Assembly (NCBI GenBank): GCA_002427815.1 | Contig: DIZF01000059.1 | Location: forward strand, 1 to 17,466 | Reading direction: 5' to 3' | Source of the DNA: Ramlibacter tataouinensis | Lineage (GTDB): Bacteria; Pseudomonadota; Gammaproteobacteria; Burkholderiales; Burkholderiaceae_C | DNA: 17,466 nucleotides | Shown: piece by piece, positions 1-7,346 of the stretch | Layout: each line of letters opens with the position of its first letter | Numbering within the stretch: position 1 is the stretch's first letter | Translations under genes and position numbers: made by a program | Notes under the pieces: model-generated | The model's input: only the letters and a program-made list of their open reading frames with translations | What the model was told of the DNA's origin: nothing | Databases searched by the model: none

Positions 1-42
1 ATCCATAATATGCAAAAGAGATTCGGACAGCGCAGCAGACAA

Positions 43-117
43 GGCTTGTTACGCCGGAGCCAAAAGCCTGCTTTCAGCGGAGGCTAACAATTGCCTCACG
101 GCTTGTTACGCCGGAGC
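43..117. repeat. Exact 18-bp direct repeat upstream of yqgE
   Basis: The 18-mer GGCTTGTTACGCCGGAGC occurs at 43-60 and again at 100-117, 57 bp apart. Between the copies, TAACAA at 85-90 is the reverse complement of the TTGTTA inside each copy (47-52 and 103-108), so the leader could fold in two alternative ways. AGGCTT at 42-47 can also pair with AAGCCT at 64-69. The second copy ends 13 bases before the first yqgE ATG, and its GGAG (113-116) may serve as a distant ribosome-binding site. The function is not known. A regulatory leader, protein-binding sites or a dispersed chromosomal repeat are all possible. Confidence 0.6.
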
Positions 118-130
118 TAAAATCGACATC

Positions 131-730
131 ATGCCTGCCGATGACCCTACGATGAATCTGACGCATCATTTCCTCATCGCAATGCCGGGCATGGAAGACG
201 AGGCTTTCGCCAAGAGCGTGGTCTACCTGTGCGAGCACAGCGCGCGCGGCGCGCTGGGCCTGGTCATCAACAAGCCCAGCGACATCGACCTGCGCCACCT
301 GTTCGACAAGGTCGAACTGCCACTGGGCCGCGACGACCTCGCGCGCACACCGGTGTTCCAGGGCGGCCCGGTGCAGACCGAACGCGGTTTCGTGCTGCAC
401 GAAGCCGTTTTCGCGGCCGATGCCGCGCCCGACGAGCCGGTCTATGCCTCCACCATGACCATCCCGGGTGGACTGGAGATGACCACTTCCAAGGACGTCC
501 TCGAAGCCCTTTCGACCGGCGCGGGGCCGCGCAAGGTGCTGGTTTCGCTGGGCTATTCGGCCTGGGGCGAGGGCCAGCTGGAATCGGAACTGGCCGAGAA
601 CAGCTGGCTCACCGTCGGGGCCGACCTGGCGGTGATCTTCGATACGCCGGTGGAACAGCGCTACGACAAGGCGCTGTCGCTGCTGGGCCTGCAGGCATGG
701 ATGCTGTCGCCTGACGCGGGGCACGCATGA
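131..730 (+). CDS. yqgE: YqgE/AlgH family protein (UPF0301)
   Basis: This is a 199-residue cytosolic protein of the YqgE/AlgH (UPF0301) family. The biochemical role is not established; AlgH was first linked to alginate regulation in Pseudomonas. Family hallmarks are NLTHHFLIAMPGM near the N-terminus, SVVYLCEHSARGALGLVINKP, a GGPVQTERGFVLH block, the STxDVLE-like block around SKDVLEAL, and LGYSAWGEGQLESEL. The length matches the family (about 185-200 residues). Two starts are possible: the ATG used here, with GGAG 14 bases upstream, or the ATG at 152, which begins MNLTHH exactly as the E. coli protein does but has no clear ribosome-binding site. It is followed by ruvX after 106 bp, the usual neighbour, so the two probably share a transcript. 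Confidence 0.93.
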   Translation: MPADDPTMNLTHHFLIAMPGMEDEAFAKSVVYLCEHSARGALGLVINKPSDIDLRHLFDKVELPLGRDDLARTPVFQGGPVQTERGFVLHEAVFAADAAPDEPVYASTMTIPGGLEMTTSKDVLEALSTGAGPRKVLVSLGYSAWGEGQLESELAENSWLTVGADLAVIFDTPVEQRYDKALSLLGLQAWMLSPDAGHA

Positions 731-836
731 GGCCAACGGCCAGAGCCCACAGCTTGCTGGGGATCGACGAGCCGAAAGCGTGCACGTCGCCGACGCCCGG
801 GGTTTTCCCCGTCCCGGATCTTGCTGAGGCGTCAGC

Positions 837-1253
837 ATGAGCCTGGTGGCTGTGCCCGACGTTCCTTCCCAGCTTCATACCTTTCTCGCTCTCGATTTCG
901 GCACCCGGCGCACCGGGGTGGCCGTGGGCAATCGCATGCTGCGCACCGCGACGCCACAAGCCACGATCAAGGCCCAGGGCGCCGCCCAGCTGGCCGAGGT
1001 CGAAGCCCGCGTGCGCCAATGGCAACCCGACGCGCTGGTGGTCGGCGTGCCGTTCCATCCGGACGGAGCGAGCCACGACAATACCGTGCGTGCCCAAAAA
1101 TTCGCCCGCCGGTTGCGCGAGCGCCTGAAGCTGCCGGTCTTCGAGGTGGACGAGCGTTACAGCACCACCGAAGCACTCGCCGGTGGGGCAAAAGACCCGG
1201 ACGCCGGCGCTGCCTGCGTCATTCTTGAACAGTTCTTGAGGAGTCTGCCGTGA
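837..1253 (+). CDS. ruvX: Putative pre-16S rRNA nuclease / Holliday junction resolvase-like YqgF
   Basis: This is a 138-residue protein of the YqgF/RuvX family, an RNase H-fold nuclease implicated in maturation of the 16S rRNA 5' end. The acidic catalytic set is in place: D20 in LALDFGTRRTGVAVG, E106 in VDERYST, and D122 in the C-terminal DAGAACVILEQFL block. The length is normal for the family (about 130-150). The ATG has TGAGG seven bases upstream. The stop codon TGA (1251-1253) overlaps the GTG start of pyrR, and a TGAGGAG sequence inside the end of ruvX serves as the pyrR ribosome-binding site, so translation of the two genes is coupled. Confidence 0.94.
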   Translation: MSLVAVPDVPSQLHTFLALDFGTRRTGVAVGNRMLRTATPQATIKAQGAAQLAEVEARVRQWQPDALVVGVPFHPDGASHDNTVRAQKFARRLRERLKLPVFEVDERYSTTEALAGGAKDPDAGAACVILEQFLRSLP

Positions 1254-1825
1254 GTACATCGAGCAAAGGGCCCCCAGCCGCGAGCGCCCCGCCTGGAGGA
1301 AGCAACGTCCGCGAGGCGGCTGGCGTGGGAGGGCTCTTTCTGGATGCCGAAGCCCTGTACCGTGAACTGCTGCGCGGGGTTCGGCAGATGCGGATGCCCG
1401 AGTCGCGGTTGGTGGGCATCACGTCCGGCGGGGCGTGGCTGGCTGAGCGCCTGCACCAGGACCTGGGTCTGGGCGGCGCTGCCGGCGTGATCTCCTCGGC
1501 CATGCACCGCGATGACTTCTCCAGGCGCGGACTCGCCGGGGCCGGCCAGCAGACGCAGCTGGGGTTCGATGTCAACGACGCGCACATCATCCTGCTGGAC
1601 GATGTGTTGTACACCGGGCGGACAATTCGCGCCGTGCTCAACGAGCTGTTCGACTACGGTCGGCCCGCCAGCGTGAGGCTTGCGGTGCTGGTCGACCGGG
1701 GTGGGCGCGAACTGCCGGTCTGCGCCGATTTCGCCGCGGCCCGGGTGGCGCTGCCGGCGACGCAGTCGCTGGCCTTGGCACGCGACGATGCCGGCCGGTT
1801 CAGCTTCCAGGTGGAAGGGCAATAA
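1250..1825 (+). CDS. pyrR: PyrR, pyrimidine operon regulator / uracil phosphoribosyltransferase
   Basis: This is a 191-residue type I phosphoribosyltransferase-fold protein of the PyrR family. PyrR proteins bind uridine nucleotides and usually also convert uracil plus PRPP to UMP. The PRPP-binding loop is clear at residues 113-126 (HIILLDDVLYTGRT). The RDDF at 87-90 and LVDRGGRELPVCADF are family blocks. The first 20 or so residues are Ser/Gly/Pro-rich and poorly conserved, so a shorter start cannot be excluded. GTG is preferred because TGAGGAG lies six bases upstream and the codon overlaps the ruvX stop. The gene stands directly before pyrB. I see no Bacillus-type antiterminator leader between them (only 4 bp), so control by PyrR-dependent attenuation at this junction is unlikely. 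Confidence 0.93.
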   Translation: MSTSSKGPPAASAPPGGSNVREAAGVGGLFLDAEALYRELLRGVRQMRMPESRLVGITSGGAWLAERLHQDLGLGGAAGVISSAMHRDDFSRRGLAGAGQQTQLGFDVNDAHIILLDDVLYTGRTIRAVLNELFDYGRPASVRLAVLVDRGGRELPVCADFAAARVALPATQSLALARDDAGRFSFQVEGQ

Positions 1826-1829
1826 CAAC

Positions 1830-2792
1830 ATGCTCTACAAGCGAAACCCCCAGCTCAACAAGAACGGTGAACTCGTCCATCTGCTGACGGTGGAAGGGCT
1901 GCCGCGCGACATGATCACCCACATCCTGGACACGGCTTCCAGCTTCGTCAGCGTGAGCGACCGCGAAGTCAAGAAAGTGCCACTGCTGCGCGGCAAGAGC
2001 GTGTTCAACCTGTTCTTCGAGAACTCCACCCGCACCCGGACCACGTTCGGGATCGCCGCGACACGGCTGTCGGCCGATGTGATCAACCTGGATATCGCGC
2101 GCTCCTCGGCCTCGAAGGGCGAGTCCTTGCTCGACACCATCGCCAACCTTTCGGCGATGGCCGCCGACGTGTTCGTGGTGCGCCACAGCGAGTCCGGCGC
2201 GCCCTACCTGATCGCCCAACATGTCGCACCGCATGTGCATGTGATCAACGCCGGTGACGGCCGGCATGCGCACCCGACCCAGGGTCTGCTGGACATGTAC
2301 ACCATCCGCCATTACAAGAAGGACTTCGCCAACCTGACGGTGGCGATCGTGGGCGACGTGCTGCACTCGCGGGTCGCCCGCTCGGATATCCACGCACTCA
2401 CCACTCTGGGTTGCGCGGAGGTGCGCGTGGTCGGACCCAAGACGCTGGTGCCGGCCGACATGGCGCAGATGGGCGTGCGGGTGTGCCACTCGCTGGCGGA
2501 GGGCATCCGCGGCTGCGACGTGATCATCACGCTGCGGTTGCAGAACGAGCGCATGAGCGGGGCGCTGTTGCCCTCCTCGCAGGAATACTTCAAGAGCTAC
2601 GGGCTCACGCCCGGGAAGCTGGAACTGGCCAAACCCGACGCCATCGTCATGCACCCCGGCCCCATCAACCGGGGTGTCGAGATCGATTCGGCCGTGGTCG
2701 ACGGCAAGCAGAGCGTGATCCTGCCGCAGGTGACCTTCGGCATCGCCGTGCGGATGGCCGTGATGAGCATCGTGGCGGGGACTGAAGCATGA
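1830..2792 (+). CDS. pyrB: Aspartate carbamoyltransferase catalytic subunit
   Basis: Predicted to catalyse the committed step of UMP synthesis, carbamoyl phosphate plus aspartate to carbamoyl aspartate, in the cytosol. The protein has 320 residues. The carbamoyl-phosphate motif is FFENSTRTRTTF, followed by the SKGES lysine loop, the HPTQ loop and C-terminal MHPGPINRGVE. An open frame extends upstream inside pyrR, but the ATG here is preferred: it starts MLYKRNPQL, has GGAAGG about 11 bases upstream, and lies 4 bp after the pyrR stop. The sequence resembles the Pseudomonas-type enzymes that assemble with an inactive dihydroorotase homologue, and such a homologue is the next gene. No pyrI regulatory-chain gene is present. 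The stop overlaps the pyrC' start as ATGA. Confidence 0.96.
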   Translation: MLYKRNPQLNKNGELVHLLTVEGLPRDMITHILDTASSFVSVSDREVKKVPLLRGKSVFNLFFENSTRTRTTFGIAATRLSADVINLDIARSSASKGESLLDTIANLSAMAADVFVVRHSESGAPYLIAQHVAPHVHVINAGDGRHAHPTQGLLDMYTIRHYKKDFANLTVAIVGDVLHSRVARSDIHALTTLGCAEVRVVGPKTLVPADMAQMGVRVCHSLAEGIRGCDVIITLRLQNERMSGALLPSSQEYFKSYGLTPGKLELAKPDAIVMHPGPINRGVEIDSAVVDGKQSVILPQVTFGIAVRMAVMSIVAGTEA

Positions 2793-4093
2793 AAATTCTG
2801 ATCAGGAACGGGCGGGTGATCGATCCCGCATCCAATTTCGACGAGATCTGCGACCTGGCACTGGCCGCCGGCCGGGTGGTGGGAATCAAGCACATCCCGC
2901 CGGGCTTCTCCGCCAGCAAGGTGATCGATGCGACCGGCTGCCTGGTGGTGCCCGGGTTGGTGGATCTGGCGGCCCGGCTGCGCGAGCCGGGCCATGAGCA
3001 CGAGGGCATGCTGGAGAGCGAGATGGCCGCGGCCGTAGCGGGCGGCGTGACCAGCCTGGTGTGCCAGCCCGACACCGACCCGGTGCTGGACGAGCCCGGC
3101 CTGGTGGAGATGCTGAAGTTCCGCTCGGAAAAACTGCACCAGGCCCGGGTCTTTCCGCTCGGTGCGCTGACCCGCAAGCTCGAAGGCGAGATCCTCACCG
3201 AGATGATGGAGCTGACGGAGGCGGGCTGCGTCGGCTTCAGCCAGGCGGAGGTGCCCTTGGCCAGTACCCAGGTCTTGCAGCGCGCGCTGCAATATGCATC
3301 GACCTATGGCTACACGGTCTGGCTGCGGCCGCAGGAACTGCACCTGGGCCGCGGGGTCGCAGCCAGCGGCGCGCTTGCCACGCGGCTGGGGCTGTCGGGC
3401 GTTCCGGTCGCGGCCGAGACGATCGCGCTGCATACGATTTTCGAACTGCTCGAGGCCACTGGTGGCCGGGTCCATGTGTGCCGGCTCAGCAGCGCGGCCG
3501 GTGTCGAGCTGGTGCGCCGGGCCAAGGACCGCGGCCTGCCCGTGACCTGCGACGTCAGCATCAATTCGCTGCACCTCACGGACACCGACATCGGTTATTT
3601 CGACAGCCGCATGCGGCTCAATCCGCCCCTGCGGCAGCAGCGCGATCGCGACGCGCTGCGCGAGGGATTGGCGGACGGGACGATCGACGCGCTGGTGTCG
3701 GACCACACCCCGGTCAGTGAAGATGCCAAGACCTTGCCGTTCGCCGAGGCCGAGCCCGGCGCCACCGGGCTGGAACTGCTGCTGGGCCTGGCGCTCAAAT
3801 GGGGCCAGGAAAGCGGCCTGGGCTTGCCACGGGTGCTTGCTGTTCTGACCAGCGAACCGGCCCGGGTGCTGGGTGCATCGCTTGGCACCCTGCAGGCCAG
3901 CGCCGGCCAACTGGTTCAGGGCGGTATTGCCGACGTGTGCGTGCTGGACCCGCGCTCGGAGTGGACCGTCACGGCCGATGCATTGCGCAGCCAGGGCAAG
4001 CACACGCCTTTCTCGGGCTATGAACTGCCGGCCCGGGTGCGCTGCACCATCGTGGCGGGCCAGATCGCCTTCGAAGGCTGGGACCGGGCCTGA
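2789..4093 (+). CDS. pyrC: Dihydroorotase-like PyrC' (probably non-catalytic ATCase partner)
   Basis: This is a 434-residue protein of the cyclic amidohydrolase superfamily, dihydroorotase branch. It keeps the fold signatures (VIDATGCLVVPGLVD, LREPG at 64-68, RLNPPLR, SDHTP). It lacks key metal ligands: active enzymes have Asp-x-His-x-His before LREPG, whereas here the segment at 59-63 is DLAAR. The usual His in the HVCHVS-type strand is Arg232 (HVCRLSS), and the His-x-Glu at about 180 reads LRPQE. The later Asp (D305) remains. In pseudomonads such PyrC' proteins are inactive and serve as scaffold in a dodecameric aspartate carbamoyltransferase, and I infer the same role here. A functional dihydroorotase must then be encoded elsewhere. 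The ATGA overlap with pyrB implies coupled translation and matched stoichiometry. Confidence 0.93.
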   Translation: MKILIRNGRVIDPASNFDEICDLALAAGRVVGIKHIPPGFSASKVIDATGCLVVPGLVDLAARLREPGHEHEGMLESEMAAAVAGGVTSLVCQPDTDPVLDEPGLVEMLKFRSEKLHQARVFPLGALTRKLEGEILTEMMELTEAGCVGFSQAEVPLASTQVLQRALQYASTYGYTVWLRPQELHLGRGVAASGALATRLGLSGVPVAAETIALHTIFELLEATGGRVHVCRLSSAAGVELVRRAKDRGLPVTCDVSINSLHLTDTDIGYFDSRMRLNPPLRQQRDRDALREGLADGTIDALVSDHTPVSEDAKTLPFAEAEPGATGLELLLGLALKWGQESGLGLPRVLAVLTSEPARVLGASLGTLQASAGQLVQGGIADVCVLDPRSEWTVTADALRSQGKHTPFSGYELPARVRCTIVAGQIAFEGWDRA

Positions 4094-4117
4094 AACGCGG
4101 CCCGCGGCGCCTGAACG

Positions 4118-4858
4118 ATGAAGTCCCTGCGCGCCACCTGGCGGCTGTGGCGGGCGCTGGTTCATGCGCTGGCGGGCGCGGCGATCATCCTGTTCGCTTT
4201 TCCCCGCATGAACGAGCCTCAGCGGGAGGCCCGGGTGCAGGCGTGGTCGCTGAAGATGCTCGGGGTGTTGGGCGTGCGGTTGGAACTGCGCGGGCGTCCG
4301 CCTCAGGCGGGGCCGGTGCTGCTGGTGGCCAATCACATCTCGTGGCTGGACATCCTGGTCATGCACGCCGCGCGCTACTGCCGGTTCGTGTCCAAGGCCG
4401 ATGTCAAGCGTTGGCCGCTCATCGGTACCCTGGCAACCGGCGGCGGCACGATCTACATCGAGCGCGAGTCGCGGCGGGACGCGCTGCGGGTGGTGCATCA
4501 CATGGCCGAAAGCCTCAAGCGTGGGCAAGTGGTGGCGGTGTTTCCGGAGGGTACGACCAGCGACGGACTGGCTTTGCTGCCATTCCATGGCAACATGATC
4601 CAGGCCGCCATTTCGGCGGGGTCACCGGTGCAGCCGGTGGCGCTGAGCTTTCTCGATGCCAGGACTCGCGCCGTGAATCTTTCGCCTGGTTATGTCGGGG
4701 ACGACACGCTGATGGGATCGGTCTGGCGCACCTTGACCGGGCCGGCCATCACGGCGGTGGTCCGGTACGGAGAGCAGCAAGAGGCGGATGGCAGAAGCCG
4801 CCGGGAATGGGCCGAGGATCTGCGTTCAGCGGTCGATGCGCTGCGGCAGGCGGCTTGA
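4118..4858 (+). CDS. Lysophospholipid / 1-acyl-glycerol-3-phosphate acyltransferase
   Basis: This is a 246-residue PlsC-like membrane-bound acyltransferase. It should transfer an acyl chain to the sn-2 position of lysophosphatidate or a related lysolipid at the inner membrane. The catalytic HX4D motif is NHISWLD (H73, D78), and the second signature is VFPEGTTSDG (142-146, FPEGT). A hydrophobic stretch at about 15-30 (ALAGAAIILFAF) is the likely membrane anchor. The length is typical. It follows pyrC' after 24 bp in the same direction, so it probably shares the pyr transcript. The exact substrate cannot be read from sequence; some relatives act on ornithine-lipid precursors. I therefore give no gene symbol. 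Confidence 0.92.
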   Translation: MKSLRATWRLWRALVHALAGAAIILFAFPRMNEPQREARVQAWSLKMLGVLGVRLELRGRPPQAGPVLLVANHISWLDILVMHAARYCRFVSKADVKRWPLIGTLATGGGTIYIERESRRDALRVVHHMAESLKRGQVVAVFPEGTTSDGLALLPFHGNMIQAAISAGSPVQPVALSFLDARTRAVNLSPGYVGDDTLMGSVWRTLTGPAITAVVRYGEQQEADGRSRREWAEDLRSAVDALRQAA

Positions 4859-4916
4859 GCCTTACCGCAGGCCCGCTTGCTGGGCGTCCTGGAGGGAAGC
4901 TCGACGGCTCTTCGAA

Positions 4917-5150
4917 TCAAAGTTCCTCATTGAACTCGGCGCGCGAAGCGCCGGGTTTTCGGAAAACGACTTCGCCGGTGGGCACATGGACGACCCGGAT
5001 TTCCTGGCCCGAGGGTTTGGTAAAGCTCTTCGCGGCCATGGTCACGGCCAGGGCGCGGTCGCTGAAAAAATACTGCTGGGAACCGGAGATCGGCCACAGC
5101 CGGCCTGAAATGGGGTGATTGCTTTCCACGCGGAAATCAGCTGGGGACAT
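4917..5150 (-). CDS. Small hypothetical protein, 77 aa
   Basis: This is a small gene that I do not recognise. It is supported by a strong ribosome-binding site: GGAAGAGG ends seven bases before the ATG at 5150. It also has no overlapping better candidate. The protein is soluble-looking. It contains a C-terminal block RVVHVPTGEVVFRKPG followed by an acidic tail ending FNEEL, and a Phe/Ser-rich middle. It has no membrane segment, signal peptide or cysteine motif. It converges on plsC with 58 bp between the stops. Codon use looks like that of the neighbouring backbone genes. It is likely a lineage-restricted conserved protein. Confidence 0.66.
   Translation of the reverse strand: MSPADFRVESNHPISGRLWPISGSQQYFFSDRALAVTMAAKSFTKPSGQEIRVVHVPTGEVVFRKPGASRAEFNEEL
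4937..4960 (+). terminator. Possible intrinsic terminator for the plsC transcript
   Basis: CGGCGC (4937-4942) pairs perfectly with GCGCCG (4948-4953) around a 5-base loop and is followed by GGTTTTC. The hairpin lies about 80 bases past the plsC stop, inside the 3' end of the convergent small gene. The T-tract is short, so efficiency is uncertain. Confidence 0.4.
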
Positions 5151-5483
5151 TGGGATACCTCTTCCTTCCTTTTCTCTCGCTATTGCTTGTCACGCACCGG
5201 CAATCAGATGGTAGGCAACCGGTTGGACACTGGAGCGTCATGCTTGCAAGCCCAGGGTCACAGCTGTAACCAGCCGCTTTGCTGCAAAGCAACAGGTTAA
5301 AGGCTGAGCTGGTTTCGTCTGTAGGAGTTATTCATCAGCTGCTGTAGGAGAGCGCCGGCGCGGACCGACAGGAATCGAAGACGGACTGGAGGGCGGCTCC
5401 ACGCCTAGGGACCGGCGTTCTCGTTCAAAAAGATACCGTCAAAGATACCGTTATCTCGACCGGACAAGATGATTGTCGCGCCC
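5151..5483. other. Gene-free stretch between backbone and IS21 remnant
   Basis: No convincing gene is seen here. Three structures are visible. A perfect palindrome GCTTTGCTGCAAAGC lies at 5276-5290, inside a wider AACCAGC (5268-5274) / GCTGGTT (5308-5314) pair. CTGTAGGAG is repeated at 5319-5327 and 5342-5350. A tandem 11-mer AAAGATACCGT lies at 5429-5439 and 5441-5451. The right side should hold the promoter of the small - strand gene. The last 80 bp (5405-5483) matches neither backbone nor IstA and may be the end of another element. Confidence 0.5.
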
Positions 5484-5664
5484 CACCACCCGCCGGAAGC
5501 TGCGCCGCGAGTAGCGCAGCGTGGCCACGAACAGGCGAGGTTTGCGCCAGCGCTCGGTGCCGGGCACACGGGTGGGCGCACCTTCTCCGTAGTCGACCTG
5601 CATCTCCTCGCCGGGGGCAAAGCTCAGACGGTCGAACTGCTCGGGCTCCTTGTGGCGAAGCTGG
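5484..5664 (-). pseudogene. istA: istA fragment, central part (IS21 transposase)
   Basis: Reading from 5664 downward gives QLRHKEPEQFDRLSFAPG, then GEEMQVDYGEG, then WRKPRLFVATLRYSRRSFRRVV. This is the start of the IstA catalytic (DDE) domain; the first catalytic Asp lies in QVDYGEG. The homology ends at 5484, where the expected Trp-Lys after RRVV is replaced by unrelated sequence that runs to a stop. The fragment joins in frame to the N-terminal part across the IS66 target duplication. With the two other catalytic residues missing, it cannot encode an active transposase. Confidence 0.85.
5657..5664. repeat. IS66 target-site duplication, left copy (GAAGCTGG)
   Basis: The 8-bp GAAGCTGG directly abuts the GTAAGCG terminus of the IS66 element and is identical to 8097-8104 at the other end. 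Eight-bp duplications are characteristic of the IS66 family. Confidence 0.95.
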
Positions 5665-5705
5665 GTAAGCGCGCGGTGATCCCGTCTTGACGACGGCCGC
5701 GCGGT

Positions 5706-7280
5706 TCAGGTAGTCGCGACTGGGGCCTGCCAGAGGTGCGGCAGCAGCTCTTCGACGCGGCTGGCCGGCTGCGTAGGCAGCCGCTCGAGGATGTCTTTCA
5801 GATATGCGTACGGATCGTGCCCATTCAGCCGCGCCGAGTGCACCAGGCTCATCACCGCCGCGGCGCGTTTGCCGGCACGCAGCGATCCGGCGAACAGCCA
5901 GTTCGAGCGTCCAATCGCAATCGGCCGGATCTGGTTCTCCACCCAGTTGTTGTCGGCGGGCAGCTCCCCGTCGTCGATGTAGCGCGTCAGCGCCTGCCAT
6001 CTGCCCAGGCTGTAGTCGATTGCTTTGGTCGTCGCCGAACCCTCGGGCACCTTCTTGCGCTGCTCGGCGAGCCACAGGTGTAGTGCATCGGCGACCGGCC
6101 GGGATCGCTCCTGTCGTATTCGTTTTCGGTGGGCGGCATCCATTTCACGGACATCGCGCTCGATGTCATACAGCTGTATGAAGAATCTCAACGCCCGCTC
6201 GCCGATGGTGCTCTGGTGATTGACCCACAGCTCGTGGAACTTGCGCCGCGCGTGCGCCAGGCATCCGGCCTCGGTCACCCCCATCTCGAAGCAGGCCTTG
6301 TAGCCGCTGAAGTCATCGCACACCAGGCTGCCATGCCAGCCGTCTTCGCCTGGCAGCCCGAGGAAGTCCCTCGCATGCTGGCCGCCTCGGCTGTCGGCGA
6401 AGTCGAACACCACGGCCCTTGTTTCGTTGTAGGTCGTGGTGCAATAGCTCCACAGGTAGGCACGATGGGTCTTGCGGTCACCCGGCTTGAGCATCGCCAC
6501 CGGCGTCTCGTCGGCGTGCAGCACGCTGTGTTTGAGCAGCTCGGTGCGTAGCGCATCCACCAAGGGCTGCAGCTGCACCCCACATTGACCCACCCATTGC
6601 GCCAGCGTCGAGCGCGGCAACGCGAGTCCGGCGCGAGCGAAGATGCTCTCCTGACGATACAGCGGCAGGTGATCGGCGTACTTGGCCACCAGCACCTGGG
6701 CCAGCAGGCCTGCGGTGGGGATGCCTTTGTCGATGATGTGCGCTGGCACGGGCGCCTGGATCAGGGTTTCGCACTTGGCGCAGACCCACTTGCCGCGGAT
6801 GTGCCGCTCCACGGTGAACACGCCGAGCTGGTAGTCCAGCTTCTCGGCTACGTCCTGGCCGATACGCTTGAACTGGCAACCACAGGCGCAGGTGGTGTTC
6901 TCGGGTTCGTGGTGGATCTCGCGGCGCGGCAGGTTCGCAGGCAGCGCTTGGCGCTTTGGCTTTTGTTTGTCGTCCTTGTCCTGCGGCGGCGGCTCTGCTT
7001 GCTCGATCTCGGCAGCCAGGGCGGCCAGATCGGTGTCGATGGTTTCTTCCAGCAGGCTCTTTTGTTCGGGGTTGAACGCCTCGGACTGAGCCGCGAACTT
7101 CAGCCGCTTGAGCACCGCCATCTCGTGGGTGAGCTTGTCGATGAAGGCCTGCTTGAAGGCGATCTCGCGATCCTTGCGCTCGATCTCGACCTCCTGAATT
7201 GCCATCTTGCCGGCCAGAGAGAGCACCGTCTCGCGCAGTTGCTGCGCGTTCAGTTGGCTGAGGTGCGTGGCGTCGATCAC
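5706..7280 (-). CDS. tnpC: IS66 transposase TnpC
   Basis: This is the 524-residue DDE transposase of the IS66 element, full length for the family. Layout: an N-terminal coiled-coil/leucine-rich segment (about 10-65); an acidic/lysine linker (about 95-112); a zinc-binding region with CACGC (131-135) and CAKC (167-170); and the catalytic domain with D257 (HADETP), D322 (CDDFSGY) and E448 (NNWVENQIRPIAIGRSNW). The C-terminal block after residue 485 (DPYAYLKDILERLP) is the usual IS66 tail. The start is GTG with no obvious ribosome-binding site, 66 bp after tnpB, so translation may depend on the upstream genes. No frameshift or missing catalytic residue was seen. Confidence 0.95.
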   Translation of the reverse strand: MIDATHLSQLNAQQLRETVLSLAGKMAIQEVEIERKDREIAFKQAFIDKLTHEMAVLKRLKFAAQSEAFNPEQKSLLEETIDTDLAALAAEIEQAEPPPQDKDDKQKPKRQALPANLPRREIHHEPENTTCACGCQFKRIGQDVAEKLDYQLGVFTVERHIRGKWVCAKCETLIQAPVPAHIIDKGIPTAGLLAQVLVAKYADHLPLYRQESIFARAGLALPRSTLAQWVGQCGVQLQPLVDALRTELLKHSVLHADETPVAMLKPGDRKTHRAYLWSYCTTTYNETRAVVFDFADSRGGQHARDFLGLPGEDGWHGSLVCDDFSGYKACFEMGVTEAGCLAHARRKFHELWVNHQSTIGERALRFFIQLYDIERDVREMDAAHRKRIRQERSRPVADALHLWLAEQRKKVPEGSATTKAIDYSLGRWQALTRYIDDGELPADNNWVENQIRPIAIGRSNWLFAGSLRAGKRAAAVMSLVHSARLNGHDPYAYLKDILERLPTQPASRVEELLPHLWQAPVATT

Positions 7281-7346
7281 GAGAGCCGATCATGCCGATC
7301 CACGCACCCCTGCACATCGGCACTTTCGCCAATTGCACCGCGCCGC

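Noticed and set aside
74..1259. Antisense frames (- strand) across yqgE and ruvX
   Set aside because: They mirror the codon pattern of the real genes and show no recognisable motif.
1680..1829. Upstream in-frame extension of pyrB
   Set aside because: It lies inside pyrR, encodes an Arg/Trp-rich non-homologous stretch, and a good ATG with ribosome-binding site exists at 1830.
2597..4588. Open frame of 663 codons on the - strand, antisense to pyrC' and plsC
   Set aside because: It opposes two well-supported genes, has His/Gln/Arg-rich low-complexity text and no domain or ribosome-binding site. Long antisense frames are common in high-GC DNA.
5319..5350. Repeated CTGTAGGAG as a Pseudomonas-type REP element
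   Set aside because: There are only two 9-bp copies, with no accompanying palindromic stem of the REP type and no further copies in the window.
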